Positions 52,249 to 61,482 of a stretch of 64,000 nucleotides of DNA are shown one piece after another. Source of the DNA: Rhodalgimonas zhirmunskyi. Lineage in GTDB: Bacteria; Pseudomonadota; Alphaproteobacteria; Rhodobacterales; Rhodobacteraceae. The notes below the pieces were generated by a model, which saw only the letters and a list, made by a program, of their open reading frames with translations, was not told the origin of the DNA and searched no databases. Where the stretch lies: assembly GCA_030848925.1 (NCBI GenBank), contig JANFFA010000001.1, positions 868,001 through 932,000 on the forward strand, in the 5' to 3' direction. The translations under genes and the position numbers were made by a program. Positions within the stretch are counted from its first letter, which is position 1; every line of letters starts with the position of its first letter.

Positions 52249-52803
52249 ATGCCCGAAATCCATTCGATCTGTGTCTATTGCGGCTCACGTCCCGGGGCGC
52301 GCCCCGGCTACGAGGCCGCGGCCACCGCCCTTGGCCAGTCCATCGCCGAAGCGGGATGGAGGCTGGTCTATGGCGCGGGGGATGTGGGATTGATGGGCTC
52401 GGTCGCGCGTGCGGCGCAGGCGGCGGACGGGGAAACATTCGGTGTGATCCCGACGCACCTGATGGATATGGAAGTGGGCAAGCGCGACCTGACCCGGTTC
52501 GTCGTCACCGAGAACATGCACGAGCGCAAGAAGGTGATGTACATGAACTCGGACGCGATCGTCGTGCTGCCCGGCGGCGCGGGGTCGCTGGACGAGTTTT
52601 TCGAAGTGCTGACATGGGCGCAGCTGGGCCTGCACAGCAAGCCGATTCTTCTTTTGAATACAGAAGGGTATTGGGACAAGCTGACCCAGCTTATCGACCA
52701 CGTGATCGACGAAGGTTTCGCCGCGCCCAGCTTGCGAGATCTGATCACCGTGGTGGACACGCCCGAGGCGGCCATCAAAACGCTGCGCGACAGTCTGTCT
52801 TAA
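52249..52803 (+). CDS. LOG family protein (nucleoside 5'-monophosphate phosphoribohydrolase-like)
   Basis: A 184-residue protein with a Rossmann-like fold. SICVYCGSRPGARPGYEAAATALG and WRLVYGAGDVGLMGSVARAA form the nucleotide-binding part. ENMHERKKVMY and PGGAGSLDEFFEVLTWAQLGLHSKPILLLNTEGYWD contain the LOG motif (PGGxGxxxE). Plant and bacterial relatives release cytokinin-like bases from nucleotide monophosphates; in bacteria they may be nucleotide-salvage enzymes. CAGGAGCACGTCA just before the ATG gives a good ribosome-binding site. Confidence 0.9.
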   Translation: MPEIHSICVYCGSRPGARPGYEAAATALGQSIAEAGWRLVYGAGDVGLMGSVARAAQAADGETFGVIPTHLMDMEVGKRDLTRFVVTENMHERKKVMYMNSDAIVVLPGGAGSLDEFFEVLTWAQLGLHSKPILLLNTEGYWDKLTQLIDHVIDEGFAAPSLRDLITVVDTPEAAIKTLRDSLS

Positions 52804-52864
52804 ACCGCCGCTCTCCGCGCGGCCAGCGAGTGGCGGCGTGCCGACCGCCAAAAGCGGCAATTCA

Positions 52865-52894
52865 GAAATAAAGCGGCCGCCCCGAAGGGCGGCC
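52865..52894 (-). terminator. Rho-independent terminator of sodB
   Basis: GGCCGCCC (52875-52882) and GGGCGGCC (52887-52894) around CGAA. On the minus strand the stem is followed by GCTTTATTTC. It lies 38 bp after the superoxide dismutase stop. Confidence 0.8.
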
Positions 52895-52932
52895 ACAATC
52901 AGATCAGGCGGATCGGGGATCCGGCTGAGAGA

Positions 52933-53535
52933 TCACTTCATCCGGCTGGCGACGTTTTCCCAGTTGACGAGGTTGTCGAGGAAGTTGGTCAGGTAGGCCG
53001 GGCGCTTGTTGCGGAAGTCGATGTAGTAGGAGTGTTCCCACACGTCGCAGCCCAGAAGCGCGGTTTGATCGAAGCACAGCGGGTTGACGCCGTTTTCGGT
53101 TTTGGTCACGGCAAGCGAGCCGTCAGCGTTCTGCACCAGCCATGCCCAGCCTGAGCCGAACTGACCCGCGCCCGCGGCCGAGAATTCTTCCTTGAACTTG
53201 TCGACCGAACCGAAACCTTCGGTCAGCGCTTTTTCAAGCTCGCCCGGCATGGCGGTTTTGCCCGGGCCCATCATTTCCCAGAATTGGGCATGGTTCCAGT
53301 GCTGCGACGCGTTGTTGAAGATGCCGTTCTGGGCCACGGCGCCGGCTTGGTAGGTGCCTTTGACGATCTCTTCGACCGACTTGCCTTCCCACTCGGTGCC
53401 AGCGATCAGCTTATTGCCGTTGTCGACATAGGCCTTGTGGTGCAGGTCGTGGTGATACTCCAGCGTTTCCTTGGACATGCCGGCATCAGCCAGCGCATCG
53501 TGGGCGTAAGGAAGATCGGGAAGTTCGAAAGCCAT
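52933..53535 (-). CDS. sodB: Superoxide dismutase [Fe/Mn]
   Basis: A 200-residue enzyme that dismutates superoxide to peroxide and oxygen. Metal ligands are visible: His in EYHHDLHHKAYVDN, His in QHWNHAQFWEMM, and Asp/His in CDVWEHSYYIDF. GAGQFGSGWAWLVQNADGSLAV with Gly-Gln-Phe-Gly-Ser is typical, and the Gln position together with AVAQNGIFNNASQ suggests the iron-type group, though Mn or cambialistic use cannot be excluded. GGGGGGCTAACCC precedes the ATG. A terminator follows. Confidence 0.95.
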   Translation of the reverse strand: MAFELPDLPYAHDALADAGMSKETLEYHHDLHHKAYVDNGNKLIAGTEWEGKSVEEIVKGTYQAGAVAQNGIFNNASQHWNHAQFWEMMGPGKTAMPGELEKALTEGFGSVDKFKEEFSAAGAGQFGSGWAWLVQNADGSLAVTKTENGVNPLCFDQTALLGCDVWEHSYYIDFRNKRPAYLTNFLDNLVNWENVASRMK

Positions 53536-53689
53536 GGGTTAGCCCCCCTTTGAATTTGCGAGTTTCATTGCCCCCAGAAATGGGGGTCTACCGTGCGAAA
53601 GGTCAACCCCATGCGGCGTATTCCGTTCCGACGCTGAACAAGAAATTTGAGTTATCAGTGCCGGGGCCGCGGCAAACGGCGGCAACTGG

Positions 53690-54106
53690 CTATTTCTGGC
53701 GGGCCTTCACAGCAATACAACTGCCCCAGCCATTGCCCGGAATGAACAGCATCGGGCCGGTCGCGCTCATTCGGAATTTGCCGTTCTGCTTTTCGACGGT
53801 CAGCTTGAACTGCACCGTGCCTTCGCCCGCGAAACCACGTTTCTTGACCGCGATGTTCTGTTTCCAACTCAGGCGGAGACGTTTGGAGTTGTTTTCGATC
53901 ACATCGACCGGGCGCACGTTATCGTAGACATCCGGCGAGACCGGGTTAGCGATCGCGGCATTCCAACCATCCGTCAACACCACGGCCAAGACCGGGGGGA
54001 TCACTTCGACATCCTTCTTGGCGACATTCCGGCAGAAAAGCACACTGGTCTGTGCGGCATGGGCCTGTGCACCCAATACGAAAGAAAGGCCCGCTGCGGC
54101 CAGCAT
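53690..54106 (-). CDS. Secreted hypothetical protein
   Basis: A 138-residue protein with a signal peptide (MLAAAGLSFVLGAQAHA, cleavage after AHA). The mature domain (QTSVLFCRNVAKKDVEVIPPVLAVVLTDGWNAAIANPVSPDV) has two Cys (FCRN, GSCIAV) and ends near FIPGNGWGSCIAVKARQK. No named family is recognised. The ATG lacks a well-spaced Shine-Dalgarno; a GGAGG lies about 20 nt upstream without an ATG, GTG or TTG at the right distance, so the start is uncertain. It lies between sodB and soxG on the same strand. Confidence 0.6.
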   Translation of the reverse strand: MLAAAGLSFVLGAQAHAAQTSVLFCRNVAKKDVEVIPPVLAVVLTDGWNAAIANPVSPDVYDNVRPVDVIENNSKRLRLSWKQNIAVKKRGFAGEGTVQFKLTVEKQNGKFRMSATGPMLFIPGNGWGSCIAVKARQK

Positions 54107-54190
54107 CCTGATAACGATCGTCTTACCTCCGGCAATTCACACTTTGGACAAGGTCGGCGTCGGGGTCAGTGTCAGGCCAGCGGCGCTACG

Positions 54191-54772
54191 TCAACCATTC
54201 GCCTGCGTATAGAGGCCGACCTCGCTGCCCGGCTGCGCGGCGATCTTGAGCGTGTCGAAGACATATTGCGCGACCGATCGGAAGCACACGACGCGAAAGC
54301 TGGCATCCGACGTCATCCAGAATGCGGCAGGCACCTGCGCAAGACGGGTGCGGCGGATTATGCCTTGGCCAAAGCTGTCCGGGGACAGATCGACAGGGCA
54401 AAGCTTGCCCAGCACCTCGCGCGCATTGGGGCCTTCGAGTTCGAACATGGCGCGGGCATCGCTAACGTTCACGACAAGTGCGTGGACTTGCGTGAGCGCG
54501 GATTCGAGTTTCGCAGCGGTTGCTTCAGCCTCGTCGTAGGGAACGAAGACCATCACTTCGTCGGGTGACATCCACGACACGCTATTGCGCCCTTCGTGGG
54601 TGATTTCGCGCAGGGCTGGCAGGGCGCATCCGGTCGCATCTGCGATGGCAGAGGCGATTTCCGTTGCGGACAGGTCGCCGCGCAGGGTGATCATGCCTTG
54701 AAGCCCCACTTCGCGGATCTTTGCGATCCCGTCACAGGTGGTTCCGGTAAGGGCGCTTTGCGGTTCAGACAT
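54191..54772 (-). CDS. soxG: Sarcosine oxidase gamma subunit
   Basis: A 193-residue subunit of heterotetrameric sarcosine oxidase, which oxidatively demethylates sarcosine to glycine while passing formaldehyde to tetrahydrofolate. The sequence (VGLQGMITLRGDLSATEIASAIADATGCALPALREIT and SWMSPDEVMVFVPYDEAEAT, FELEGPNAREVLGKLCPVDLSPDSF) resembles a small GcvT-like fold, as expected for SoxG. ATG 54772 overlaps the soxA end by 8 bp. It is the last gene of the soxBDAG operon. Confidence 0.9.
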   Translation of the reverse strand: MSEPQSALTGTTCDGIAKIREVGLQGMITLRGDLSATEIASAIADATGCALPALREITHEGRNSVSWMSPDEVMVFVPYDEAEATAAKLESALTQVHALVVNVSDARAMFELEGPNAREVLGKLCPVDLSPDSFGQGIIRRTRLAQVPAAFWMTSDASFRVVCFRSVAQYVFDTLKIAAQPGSEVGLYTQANG

Positions 54773-57700
54773 TCTGCTTCTCCCCGTCCTTGTCGTAGAA
54801 CACCGGATCGACGATCCGGGCCTTGCTGACCGTGCCATCGGTGCCGGGGAACTCCAGCACCTCGCCCATCCGGTCGGGGCCGTGCAGCACAAGGCCCATA
54901 GCGATGCCCCGGTTCAACGTCGGCGAATGGTAGGTCGACGTGACCCGCCCCTGCGTGCGCTTCTGACCGTTTTCGTTCACGCCTTCGGCCACGGCATAGG
55001 CGCCATCGGGCAGGACCGAGCCGTCAAGCGTTTCCAGACCGACCAGCTTCCAGCGGTTCGGGTCGGCCATGTGGCTGCGCTGTTGCGCGCGCTTGCCGAG
55101 GTAGTCGTCCTTCTTCTTCGACAGCGCCCAGTGCAGGTTCAAATCCTGCGGGATCACCGTCCCGTCGGTTTCGTCCCCGATCATGATGAAGCCCTTTTCG
55201 GCCCGCATCACATGCAGCGCCTCGGTGCCATAGGGCATGATGCCATGCTCGGCCCCCGCGTCCAGCAACGCCAGCCAGAGCGCCATGCCCTGCCCCGCCG
55301 GCACCGCCACCTCGAAGCTCAACTCACCCGAGAAGGAGATGCGGAACACCCGCGCCTTGATCCCTGCAAGCGTGACCTCTTTCCATGCCATGAACGGCAG
55401 GGTTTCGGCGCTGAGGTCATCATCGCTCAGCGTTTGCAGAACGGCGCGGGCCTTGGGGCCGACAACGGCGATCTGCGCCCATTGCTCGGTCACGTTGGCG
55501 GTGTAGACCTTCCAATCCCACCATTCGGTTTGCAGCCACTCTTCCATGTGGGCATGGATGCTTTCGGCGCCGCCGGTGGTGGTGTGGCAAAGGAACGTCT
55601 CTTCATCGAGACGCGCAACGACACCATCGTCGATCAGGAAGCCGTTTTCCGAACACATCAGCCCGTAGCGGCATTTGCCCGGTTTCAGCGTGCTCATCAT
55701 GTTGGTGTAGAGCATGTCGAGGAAGCGGCCCGCATCCGGGCCCTTGACGATGATCTTGCCCAGGGTCGAGGCATCAAGCAGGCCAACAGAACTCCGCGTC
55801 TGGTTGATTTCGCGGCTCACGGCCTCGGCATGGCTTTCGCCGGTTCGTGGATAGCAATAGGGGCGGCGCCATTGGCCGACCGGCTCCCAGTGGGCGTTGT
55901 TTTCTTCGTGCCAGCTGTGCATCGGTGTGCGGCGCAGCGGCTGGAAGGCGGCGCCACGCGCCGTGCCCGCGATCGCGCCCATGGAAATTGGCGTATAGGG
56001 CGGGCGGAAGGTGGTTGTGCCCGTCTGCGGGATGGGTTGACCCAAAGCATCAGAAAGGATCGCAAGACCGTTGATATTGCTGAGTTTCCCCTGATCCGTC
56101 GCCATACCGAGCGTGGTGTAGCGTTTGGTATGTTCGACCGACTCGTACCCCTCGCGCGCGGCCAGTTGCACGTCGGAAACCTTTACATCGTTCTGGTAAT
56201 CGAGCCAGGCTTTCATGCGCAGCTTCGGCCCGGCGCCTTGCGGCATCAGCCAGACGGGTTGCATCGGCACCTCGTCCGGGGCCGACGCGGTGACGGGTTC
56301 GGCGCGGACGGTGCCGCCCAGCGCGGCGATGGCGCGACCCGCCATTTCGCCCGCATCGGCGATCACATCCCCGAGTTGCATCGCGCCGTTGGCGGCGCCA
56401 GCGGGGGTTACGAAAGTTTCCCCTGCGTCACCCTTGGGCGAATTGTGCACATCCGGACGGAAATGGGCCTGTGCCTCGTCCCATGTCAGCTTGCCGCCAC
56501 AATGCGACCAGAGGTGCACCACTGGGGACCAGCCCCCCGACATCGCCACCGCATCGCAGGCGATCTCTTCGAGCACGCCGCCCTCACCCGCCTGGGCGCA
56601 GATGGACACGCCTTCGACCTGCTTTTTGCCATGCACCTTGGCAATGGCGCGGCCGTTTTCGACCCGGATGCCCAGATCGCGCGCGGCCTGTGCCAGCGCG
56701 CCGCCGCCTGCGGCCCGTGCATCAACGATAATCGGCACGTCAAGACCAGCTTTTTTCACAGCGATTGCAGTACGATAGGCGTCGTCGTTGTTGGTCACGA
56801 CGACCACGCGATCACCGGGCGACACGCCGTAATTCACGATGTAATCGCGCGTGGCGCTGGCCAGCATAACTCCGGGGATATCGTTTCCGGCAAAGCTGAG
56901 CGGGCGTTCGATGGCGCCGGTTGCGGTCACGATCTGGCCCGCGCGAATACGCCAGAGGCGGTGGCGCGGACCGGGTGCTTCGGGCGCGTGATCGGTAAGC
57001 CGCTCGTAACCCAGAACATAACCGTGATCGTAGACGCCCGCCGCCATCATCCGCAGCCGGGTGGTGACATTGGGCATCGTGGCCAAGTCGGCGACGATTT
57101 CCTCCACCAACTTATCCACAGGCGCATCATTGACGGTTGCACCATCGGCGGCGGCGTCGACCGGCGCGCGCCCGCCCCAATGCGCTGTTTGCTCCATCAG
57201 CAAAACGCGCAATCCAGCGCGTCCCGCCGCCCGCGCGGCGATCAGGCCGGAAATGCCGCCGCCGACGACGACAAGATCGAAGAAGCCGTAGAAATGTTCA
57301 TAGGTATCGCCGTCACGCTCTTTCGGCACGGCGCCAAGGCCCGCCGATTGGCGCACGATCGGCTCATAGAGCTTTTTCCATGCGACGCGGGGGAACATGA
57401 AGGTCTTGTAATAGAACCCCGCCGGAAAGAACCTTGCCAGCCGGTTGTTGATCGCGCCTACGTCGAACTCGAGGCTGGGCCAATGGTTCTGGCTGGTGGC
57501 GGAGAGACCGTCGAAAAGCTCGGTCGTGGTGGCGCGCTGGTTCGGCTCGAACGCGGCGCCCTGCCCCAGCCCGACCAGCGCATTGGGTTCCTCGGCCCCG
57601 CTGGCGACAACACCGCGCGGGCGGTGATACTTGAACGAGCGGCCCATCATCATCTGGCCCCCGGCCAGAAGCGCCGAAGCCAGCGTATCGCCAGCGAACC

Positions 57701-57785
57701 CCTTCATCCGCTTGCCGTTGAAGGTGTAGCTCATCGGTTTTGTGCGGTCGATCAGGCGACCACCGGTGGAAAGGCGTGTGCTCAT
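54765..57785 (-). CDS. soxA: Sarcosine oxidase alpha subunit
   Basis: A 1,006-residue protein of family length. The N-terminal ferredoxin-like part has DRTKPMSYTFNGKRMKGFAGDTLASALLAGG. The NAD-binding Rossmann domain FDLVVVGGGISGLIAARAAGRAGLRVLLMEQ contains the GGGISG motif. A C-terminal GcvT/folate-binding domain (from about 610; QTRSSVGLLDASTLGKIIVKGPDAGRFLDML, TTTGGAESIHAHMEEWLQTEW) receives the one-carbon unit. ATG 57785 (MSTRLSTGG) overlaps soxD in ATGA. With SoxB, SoxD and SoxG it forms the cytoplasmic complex. Confidence 0.95.
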   Translation of the reverse strand: MSTRLSTGGRLIDRTKPMSYTFNGKRMKGFAGDTLASALLAGGQMMMGRSFKYHRPRGVVASGAEEPNALVGLGQGAAFEPNQRATTTELFDGLSATSQNHWPSLEFDVGAINNRLARFFPAGFYYKTFMFPRVAWKKLYEPIVRQSAGLGAVPKERDGDTYEHFYGFFDLVVVGGGISGLIAARAAGRAGLRVLLMEQTAHWGGRAPVDAAADGATVNDAPVDKLVEEIVADLATMPNVTTRLRMMAAGVYDHGYVLGYERLTDHAPEAPGPRHRLWRIRAGQIVTATGAIERPLSFAGNDIPGVMLASATRDYIVNYGVSPGDRVVVVTNNDDAYRTAIAVKKAGLDVPIIVDARAAGGGALAQAARDLGIRVENGRAIAKVHGKKQVEGVSICAQAGEGGVLEEIACDAVAMSGGWSPVVHLWSHCGGKLTWDEAQAHFRPDVHNSPKGDAGETFVTPAGAANGAMQLGDVIADAGEMAGRAIAALGGTVRAEPVTASAPDEVPMQPVWLMPQGAGPKLRMKAWLDYQNDVKVSDVQLAAREGYESVEHTKRYTTLGMATDQGKLSNINGLAILSDALGQPIPQTGTTTFRPPYTPISMGAIAGTARGAAFQPLRRTPMHSWHEENNAHWEPVGQWRRPYCYPRTGESHAEAVSREINQTRSSVGLLDASTLGKIIVKGPDAGRFLDMLYTNMMSTLKPGKCRYGLMCSENGFLIDDGVVARLDEETFLCHTTTGGAESIHAHMEEWLQTEWWDWKVYTANVTEQWAQIAVVGPKARAVLQTLSDDDLSAETLPFMAWKEVTLAGIKARVFRISFSGELSFEVAVPAGQGMALWLALLDAGAEHGIMPYGTEALHVMRAEKGFIMIGDETDGTVIPQDLNLHWALSKKKDDYLGKRAQQRSHMADPNRWKLVGLETLDGSVLPDGAYAVAEGVNENGQKRTQGRVTSTYHSPTLNRGIAMGLVLHGPDRMGEVLEFPGTDGTVSKARIVDPVFYDKDGEKQNV

Positions 57786-58111
57786 GCGAAGTCCCTCCAG
57801 CACCAACCGGGTCGTTTGGCCGTGATGGCATCCCTGATCTCTTGCGGCGGTTCGCTCACTTGGGCCGAGTAGCTGCCGAACACTTCAAGCGTCATGGTGC
57901 AGCGGACGACGTGGAACCACTTGCCGCAGCCATTGGCATGGCGCCAACGTTCGAAATGCACGCCCTTGGGGTTTTCCCGGTTAAAGAGATAGCCCTCGAA
58001 ATCCGCGTCCGAAGAGCCGGGTCCGAAACGCTTGATATGCGCTTCGCCGCCTGCGTGGAACTCGGTTTCCTCGGCTTTGACGCCGCAATAGGGGCATTCG
58101 AGGATCAGCAT
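57782..58111 (-). CDS. soxD: Sarcosine oxidase delta subunit
   Basis: A 109-residue zinc-binding subunit. It begins MLILECPYCGVKAEETEFHAGGEAHI, with Cys6 and Cys9. His58 and Cys62 in FERWRHANGCGKWFHVVR complete the zinc site seen in characterised SoxD. The rest (RDTMTLEVFGSYSAQ-like segment CTMTLEVFGSYSA) is typical. It overlaps soxA by 4 bp. In contrast, 364 bp separate it from soxB, which is unusual for this otherwise tight operon. Confidence 0.93.
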   Translation of the reverse strand: MLILECPYCGVKAEETEFHAGGEAHIKRFGPGSSDADFEGYLFNRENPKGVHFERWRHANGCGKWFHVVRCTMTLEVFGSYSAQVSEPPQEIRDAITAKRPGWCWRDFA

Positions 58112-58257
58112 TGGTCAGCCTCCGGATGGGTCGAGGTGGCGACGGCGGCACGATCCTGCCAGCCGATTGCGCGGGATGCCGCCATGCGGCACCGCGGCAT
58201 CACGAAAGCGTGCCGGTGCGCCCATGATTTCGCCACGAAAGATGGTATGGTGTGCCG

Positions 58258-58431
58258 ATGGATTACACATGGATGATGGTCGAACTCGACCGGGAACTGT
58301 TCGGCGCGCTTGCCGGTTTTCTGGTGATCGCGGCGTTGGCCTTTGCCTTTTGGCTGGAATACCGGCGCTCGGGTCACGAGCCGCTGAACCGGGGCGCGCT
58401 GCGCCGCCTGCTCGAACGCGATGACGCCTGA
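58258..58431 (+). CDS. Small single-pass membrane protein, inside the soxB-soxD gap on the opposite strand
   Basis: A 57-residue frame, MDYTWMMVELDRELFGALAG then FLVIAALAFAFWLEYRRSGH and a basic C-terminus (RGALRRLLERDDA). It has one hydrophobic helix (GALAGFLVIAALAFAFWL) flanked by charged residues, and codon third positions are mostly G or C, as in real genes here. It fills the 364-bp gap between soxB and soxD but reads the other way. The Shine-Dalgarno is weak. No family is recognised. It may be a real small protein or a chance frame. Confidence 0.5.
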   Translation: MDYTWMMVELDRELFGALAGFLVIAALAFAFWLEYRRSGHEPLNRGALRRLLERDDA

Positions 58432-58475
58432 GGCGGCCAGAGCGGCCTGCGCGGCAAACTTCGGGGCGGTCATGA

Positions 58476-59720
58476 TCAATGCGCCACCCCTGCCGCGACG
58501 CTTTCATCGACGAAACGGCCTTCGGCAAAGCGGTTGAGGCCGAATTCGGCGGTCAGCGGCGAATAGCCCTTGGCCATCAATTCGGCAAAGCCAAAGCCCG
58601 AACCGGGGATCGCCTTGAAGCCACCGGTGCCCCAGCCCGAATTAATGAACACGCCCTCGACCGGGGTTTTCGACAGGATCGGTGAGCGATCGCCGGTCAC
58701 GTCGACGATGCCGCCCCACTGGCGCAGCATCTTGAGGCGGCTGATCATCGGGAAGGTTTCGATCAGGGCGCGCACGGTTTCCTCGATATGGTGAAACGAG
58801 CCGCGCTGGGTATAGTTGTTGAACGCGTCGGTGCCGCCGCCGATGACCATTTCACCCTTGTCGGACTGGCTCATGTAGCCATGCACCGTGTTGGCCATCA
58901 CGACCACGTCCATGCAGGGCTTGATCGGTTCGGAGACCAGCGCCTGTAACGCGACGCTTTCCAGCGGCAGGCGAAAGCCCGCCATTTCGGCCAGATGTCC
59001 GGAGTGACCCGCGACGACGATGCCCAGTTTGCCGCAGTCGATTGCGCCCTTGGTGGTGCCCACGCCGGTGACGCGCCCCCCTTCCTGACGGATGCCGGTG
59101 ACTTCGCATTTCTGGATGATGTCCATGCCCATGTCCGAACAGGCCCGCGCATAGCCCCAGGCCACGGCATCGTGGCGCGCTGTGCCGCCGCGCGCCTGCC
59201 ACAGCCCACCCAGAACCGGGTAGCGCGGGCCCGAAATGTCGATGATCGGGACCAGTTCCTTGACCCGCTGGGGCGAAATGAATTCGGTCGACACACCTTG
59301 CAGCGCATTGGCATGGGCGGTGCGCTGATAGCCGCGCACCTCATGTTCGGTCTGGGCCAGCATGATCACGCCCCGGGGGCTGAACATGACGTTGTAGTTG
59401 AGGTCCTGGCTCATCGTTTCGTAGAGCGAGCGGGCCTTCTCGTAGATCGCAGCGCTGGAATCCTGCAGGTAGTTCGAGCGGATGATGGTGGTGTTGCGCC
59501 CGGTGTTGCCGCCGCCAAGCCAGCCCTTTTCGATCACCGCGACATTGGTGATGCCGTGGTTCTTGCCAAGGTAATAGGCCGTGGCAAGCCCGTGCCCGCC
59601 CGCGCCGACAATCACGACGTCATAGCGCTTCTTTGGCTCTGGCGCGCGCCAGGCGCGCTCCCATCCTTCGTGATACCGCGTCGCTTCACGCGCGACCGCC
59701 CAGGCCGAGTAACGTCTCAT
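58476..59720 (-). CDS. soxB: Sarcosine oxidase beta subunit
   Basis: A 414-residue flavoprotein of the DAO family that carries the FAD and covalent FMN of the complex. The N-terminal FAD-binding motif is YDVVIVGAGGHGLATAYYLGKNHGITNVAVIEKGWLGGGNTGRNTTIIRSNY. The C-terminal GGIVDVTGDRSPILSKTPVEGVFINSGWGTGGFKAIPGSGFGFAELMAKG is the usual FAD-contact region. ATG 59720 (MRRYSAWAVAREATRYHEG) is preferred over 59756. It is the first gene of the sox operon and is divergent from ccmI; the 223 bp between them hold both promoters. Confidence 0.95.
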   Translation of the reverse strand: MRRYSAWAVAREATRYHEGWERAWRAPEPKKRYDVVIVGAGGHGLATAYYLGKNHGITNVAVIEKGWLGGGNTGRNTTIIRSNYLQDSSAAIYEKARSLYETMSQDLNYNVMFSPRGVIMLAQTEHEVRGYQRTAHANALQGVSTEFISPQRVKELVPIIDISGPRYPVLGGLWQARGGTARHDAVAWGYARACSDMGMDIIQKCEVTGIRQEGGRVTGVGTTKGAIDCGKLGIVVAGHSGHLAEMAGFRLPLESVALQALVSEPIKPCMDVVVMANTVHGYMSQSDKGEMVIGGGTDAFNNYTQRGSFHHIEETVRALIETFPMISRLKMLRQWGGIVDVTGDRSPILSKTPVEGVFINSGWGTGGFKAIPGSGFGFAELMAKGYSPLTAEFGLNRFAEGRFVDESVAAGVAH

Positions 59721-59943
59721 GTGCCCGATTCCCCTTTGCCCGATTCCCGCAACCAACCCCTGCGGCTCTGTTTTGCCGCGTTGCAGCAGTCTATCCCCGC
59801 CTCGATCCGCCGCAATACTTCATAAAAGCGACATCGCGTGGGAATGCGACATCAGCGCACCTCACGGGGATTTGCCCTTTTCTCGTGGGGCCACGGACTA
59901 TAGATGGACGGACAATGTATCAATCCAACGGAAGCACGCCCGC

Positions 59944-61482
59944 ATGATTTTCTGGATCACCGCCGCCGCCCTTGCCATCGCCGTCACCGCGATCGTCTTG
60001 ACGGCGCTTTTGCGCTCCAAGGACGCGGGCGAGCATCCTGCCGCCTATGACCTGCGCGTCTATCGCGACCAGCTCAAGGAGGTCGAGCGCGATCTTGCCC
60101 GCGGCGTGATCAGCGAGGCCGACGCCGAGCGCACCCGCGCCGAGGTGGGCCGCCGTGTTCTGTCCGCCGATACACAGTTGAAAGCCGCCCGGACCGGCAG
60201 TGCCCAGCCGCGCGGCGCGACCATCGGCCTTGCCGTGGTGGTGGCGTTGGTCATGGTGGGCGGATCGGCCGCGCTTTATCCGCAGCTTGGAAGCCCCGGC
60301 AAGCGCGATCTGCCGCTGGCCCTGCGGATTGCCAATTCCGACGCCGCACGGGCCGACCGGCCAAGCCAGCAAGAGGCCGAGGCGAAGCTGCCGCCGATGA
60401 CAACGCCGACGCCCGACCCAAAATTCGCCGAGTTGATGGACAAGCTGCGCACCACCGTGGCCGAGCGCCCCGATGACCTTCAAGGTCAGCTTCTGCTGGC
60501 GCGCAACGAAGCGGCCATCGGCAATTTCAAGGCCGCCTACGAAGCGCAGCAGGATGTCCTGCGCCTCAAGGGGGACGAGGCCGCCGCCGCCGATTACGCG
60601 GTTCTGGCCGAGATGCTGATTTCGGCGGCGAACGGCTATGTTTCGCCCGAGGCGGAAGAGGCGCTCAAGGCCTCGCTCTCGCGCGATCCGGGCTATAAGC
60701 CGTCGCGCTACTACACCGGTCTGTTGATGATTCAGGCCGACCGCCCCGACATGGCGTTCCGCCTGTGGGACCGGCTGCTTCGCGAAGGACCGCCCAACGC
60801 GCCGTGGATCCCGATGATCCAGCGCGAGATCGAGGAACTGGCATGGCGCGCGGGCGTGCAGAATTATCAGGCCCCTGCCCCGGCCCCGGCGATGACGGGC
60901 CTGCCCGGCCCGACCCGCGAAGACATGGAAAACGCCCAGTCGATGAGCGCCGAGGACCGTGCCGAGATGATCCGTGGCATGGTCGAGCAGTTGAACGACA
61001 AGCTGGCCAACGAAGGCGGCACGCCCGAGGAATGGGCCCGCCTGATCGGTGCGCTTGGCGTTCTGGGTCAGACCGAGCGCGCGCAGGCGATCTGGGGCGA
61101 AGCGCAACAGATCTTTGCCGACAAGCCCCAGATGCTGGCCGTGGTGCGCGGCGGCGCGGTGAAAGCGGGCCTGTTGCAAACGGCCCCGCCTGCCGCCGAA
61201 CTGCCCGGCCCAAGCCAGGATGACGTGCAGAACGCATCCGAGATGAGCGCAGACGAGCGTCAGGAGATGATCCGCGGCATGGTTGGACGGCTGTCAGAAC
61301 GGCTTTTTGATGAGGGTGGCAGCGCACAGGAATGGGCGCGGCTGATCACCAGTCAGGCGATGCTGGGCGACAAGGATGCGGCGCAAAAGGCGCTCGAGGC
61401 CGGACGCGCGGCCTATGCCGGGGACACCACCGCGCTCACCACGCTGAGCAACGCCGCCGCGCAGGCGGGGCTGTCGGAATGA
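59944..61482 (+). CDS. ccmI: c-type cytochrome biogenesis protein CcmI
   Basis: A 512-residue protein. Two membrane helices (FWITAAALAIAVTAIVLTALL and GLAVVVALVMVGGSAALYPQL) border a cytoplasmic loop with DLRVYRDQLKEVERDLARGVISEADAERTRAEVGRR, the CcmI signature. A periplasmic TPR region then recruits apocytochrome c to the heme ligation complex. Two imperfect copies of a block of about 56 residues occur in the C-terminal part (starting LPGPTREDMENA and LPGPSQDDVQNA). ATG 59944 begins the first helix. The gene overlaps ruvX by 4 bp. Confidence 0.92.
   Translation: MIFWITAAALAIAVTAIVLTALLRSKDAGEHPAAYDLRVYRDQLKEVERDLARGVISEADAERTRAEVGRRVLSADTQLKAARTGSAQPRGATIGLAVVVALVMVGGSAALYPQLGSPGKRDLPLALRIANSDAARADRPSQQEAEAKLPPMTTPTPDPKFAELMDKLRTTVAERPDDLQGQLLLARNEAAIGNFKAAYEAQQDVLRLKGDEAAAADYAVLAEMLISAANGYVSPEAEEALKASLSRDPGYKPSRYYTGLLMIQADRPDMAFRLWDRLLREGPPNAPWIPMIQREIEELAWRAGVQNYQAPAPAPAMTGLPGPTREDMENAQSMSAEDRAEMIRGMVEQLNDKLANEGGTPEEWARLIGALGVLGQTERAQAIWGEAQQIFADKPQMLAVVRGGAVKAGLLQTAPPAAELPGPSQDDVQNASEMSADERQEMIRGMVGRLSERLFDEGGSAQEWARLITSQAMLGDKDAAQKALEAGRAAYAGDTTALTTLSNAAAQAGLSE

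Noticed and set aside
54738-57872. 1,044-residue frame antisense to soxA
   Set aside because: Shadow of the soxA gene, with His/Arg-rich composition and no recognisable motif.
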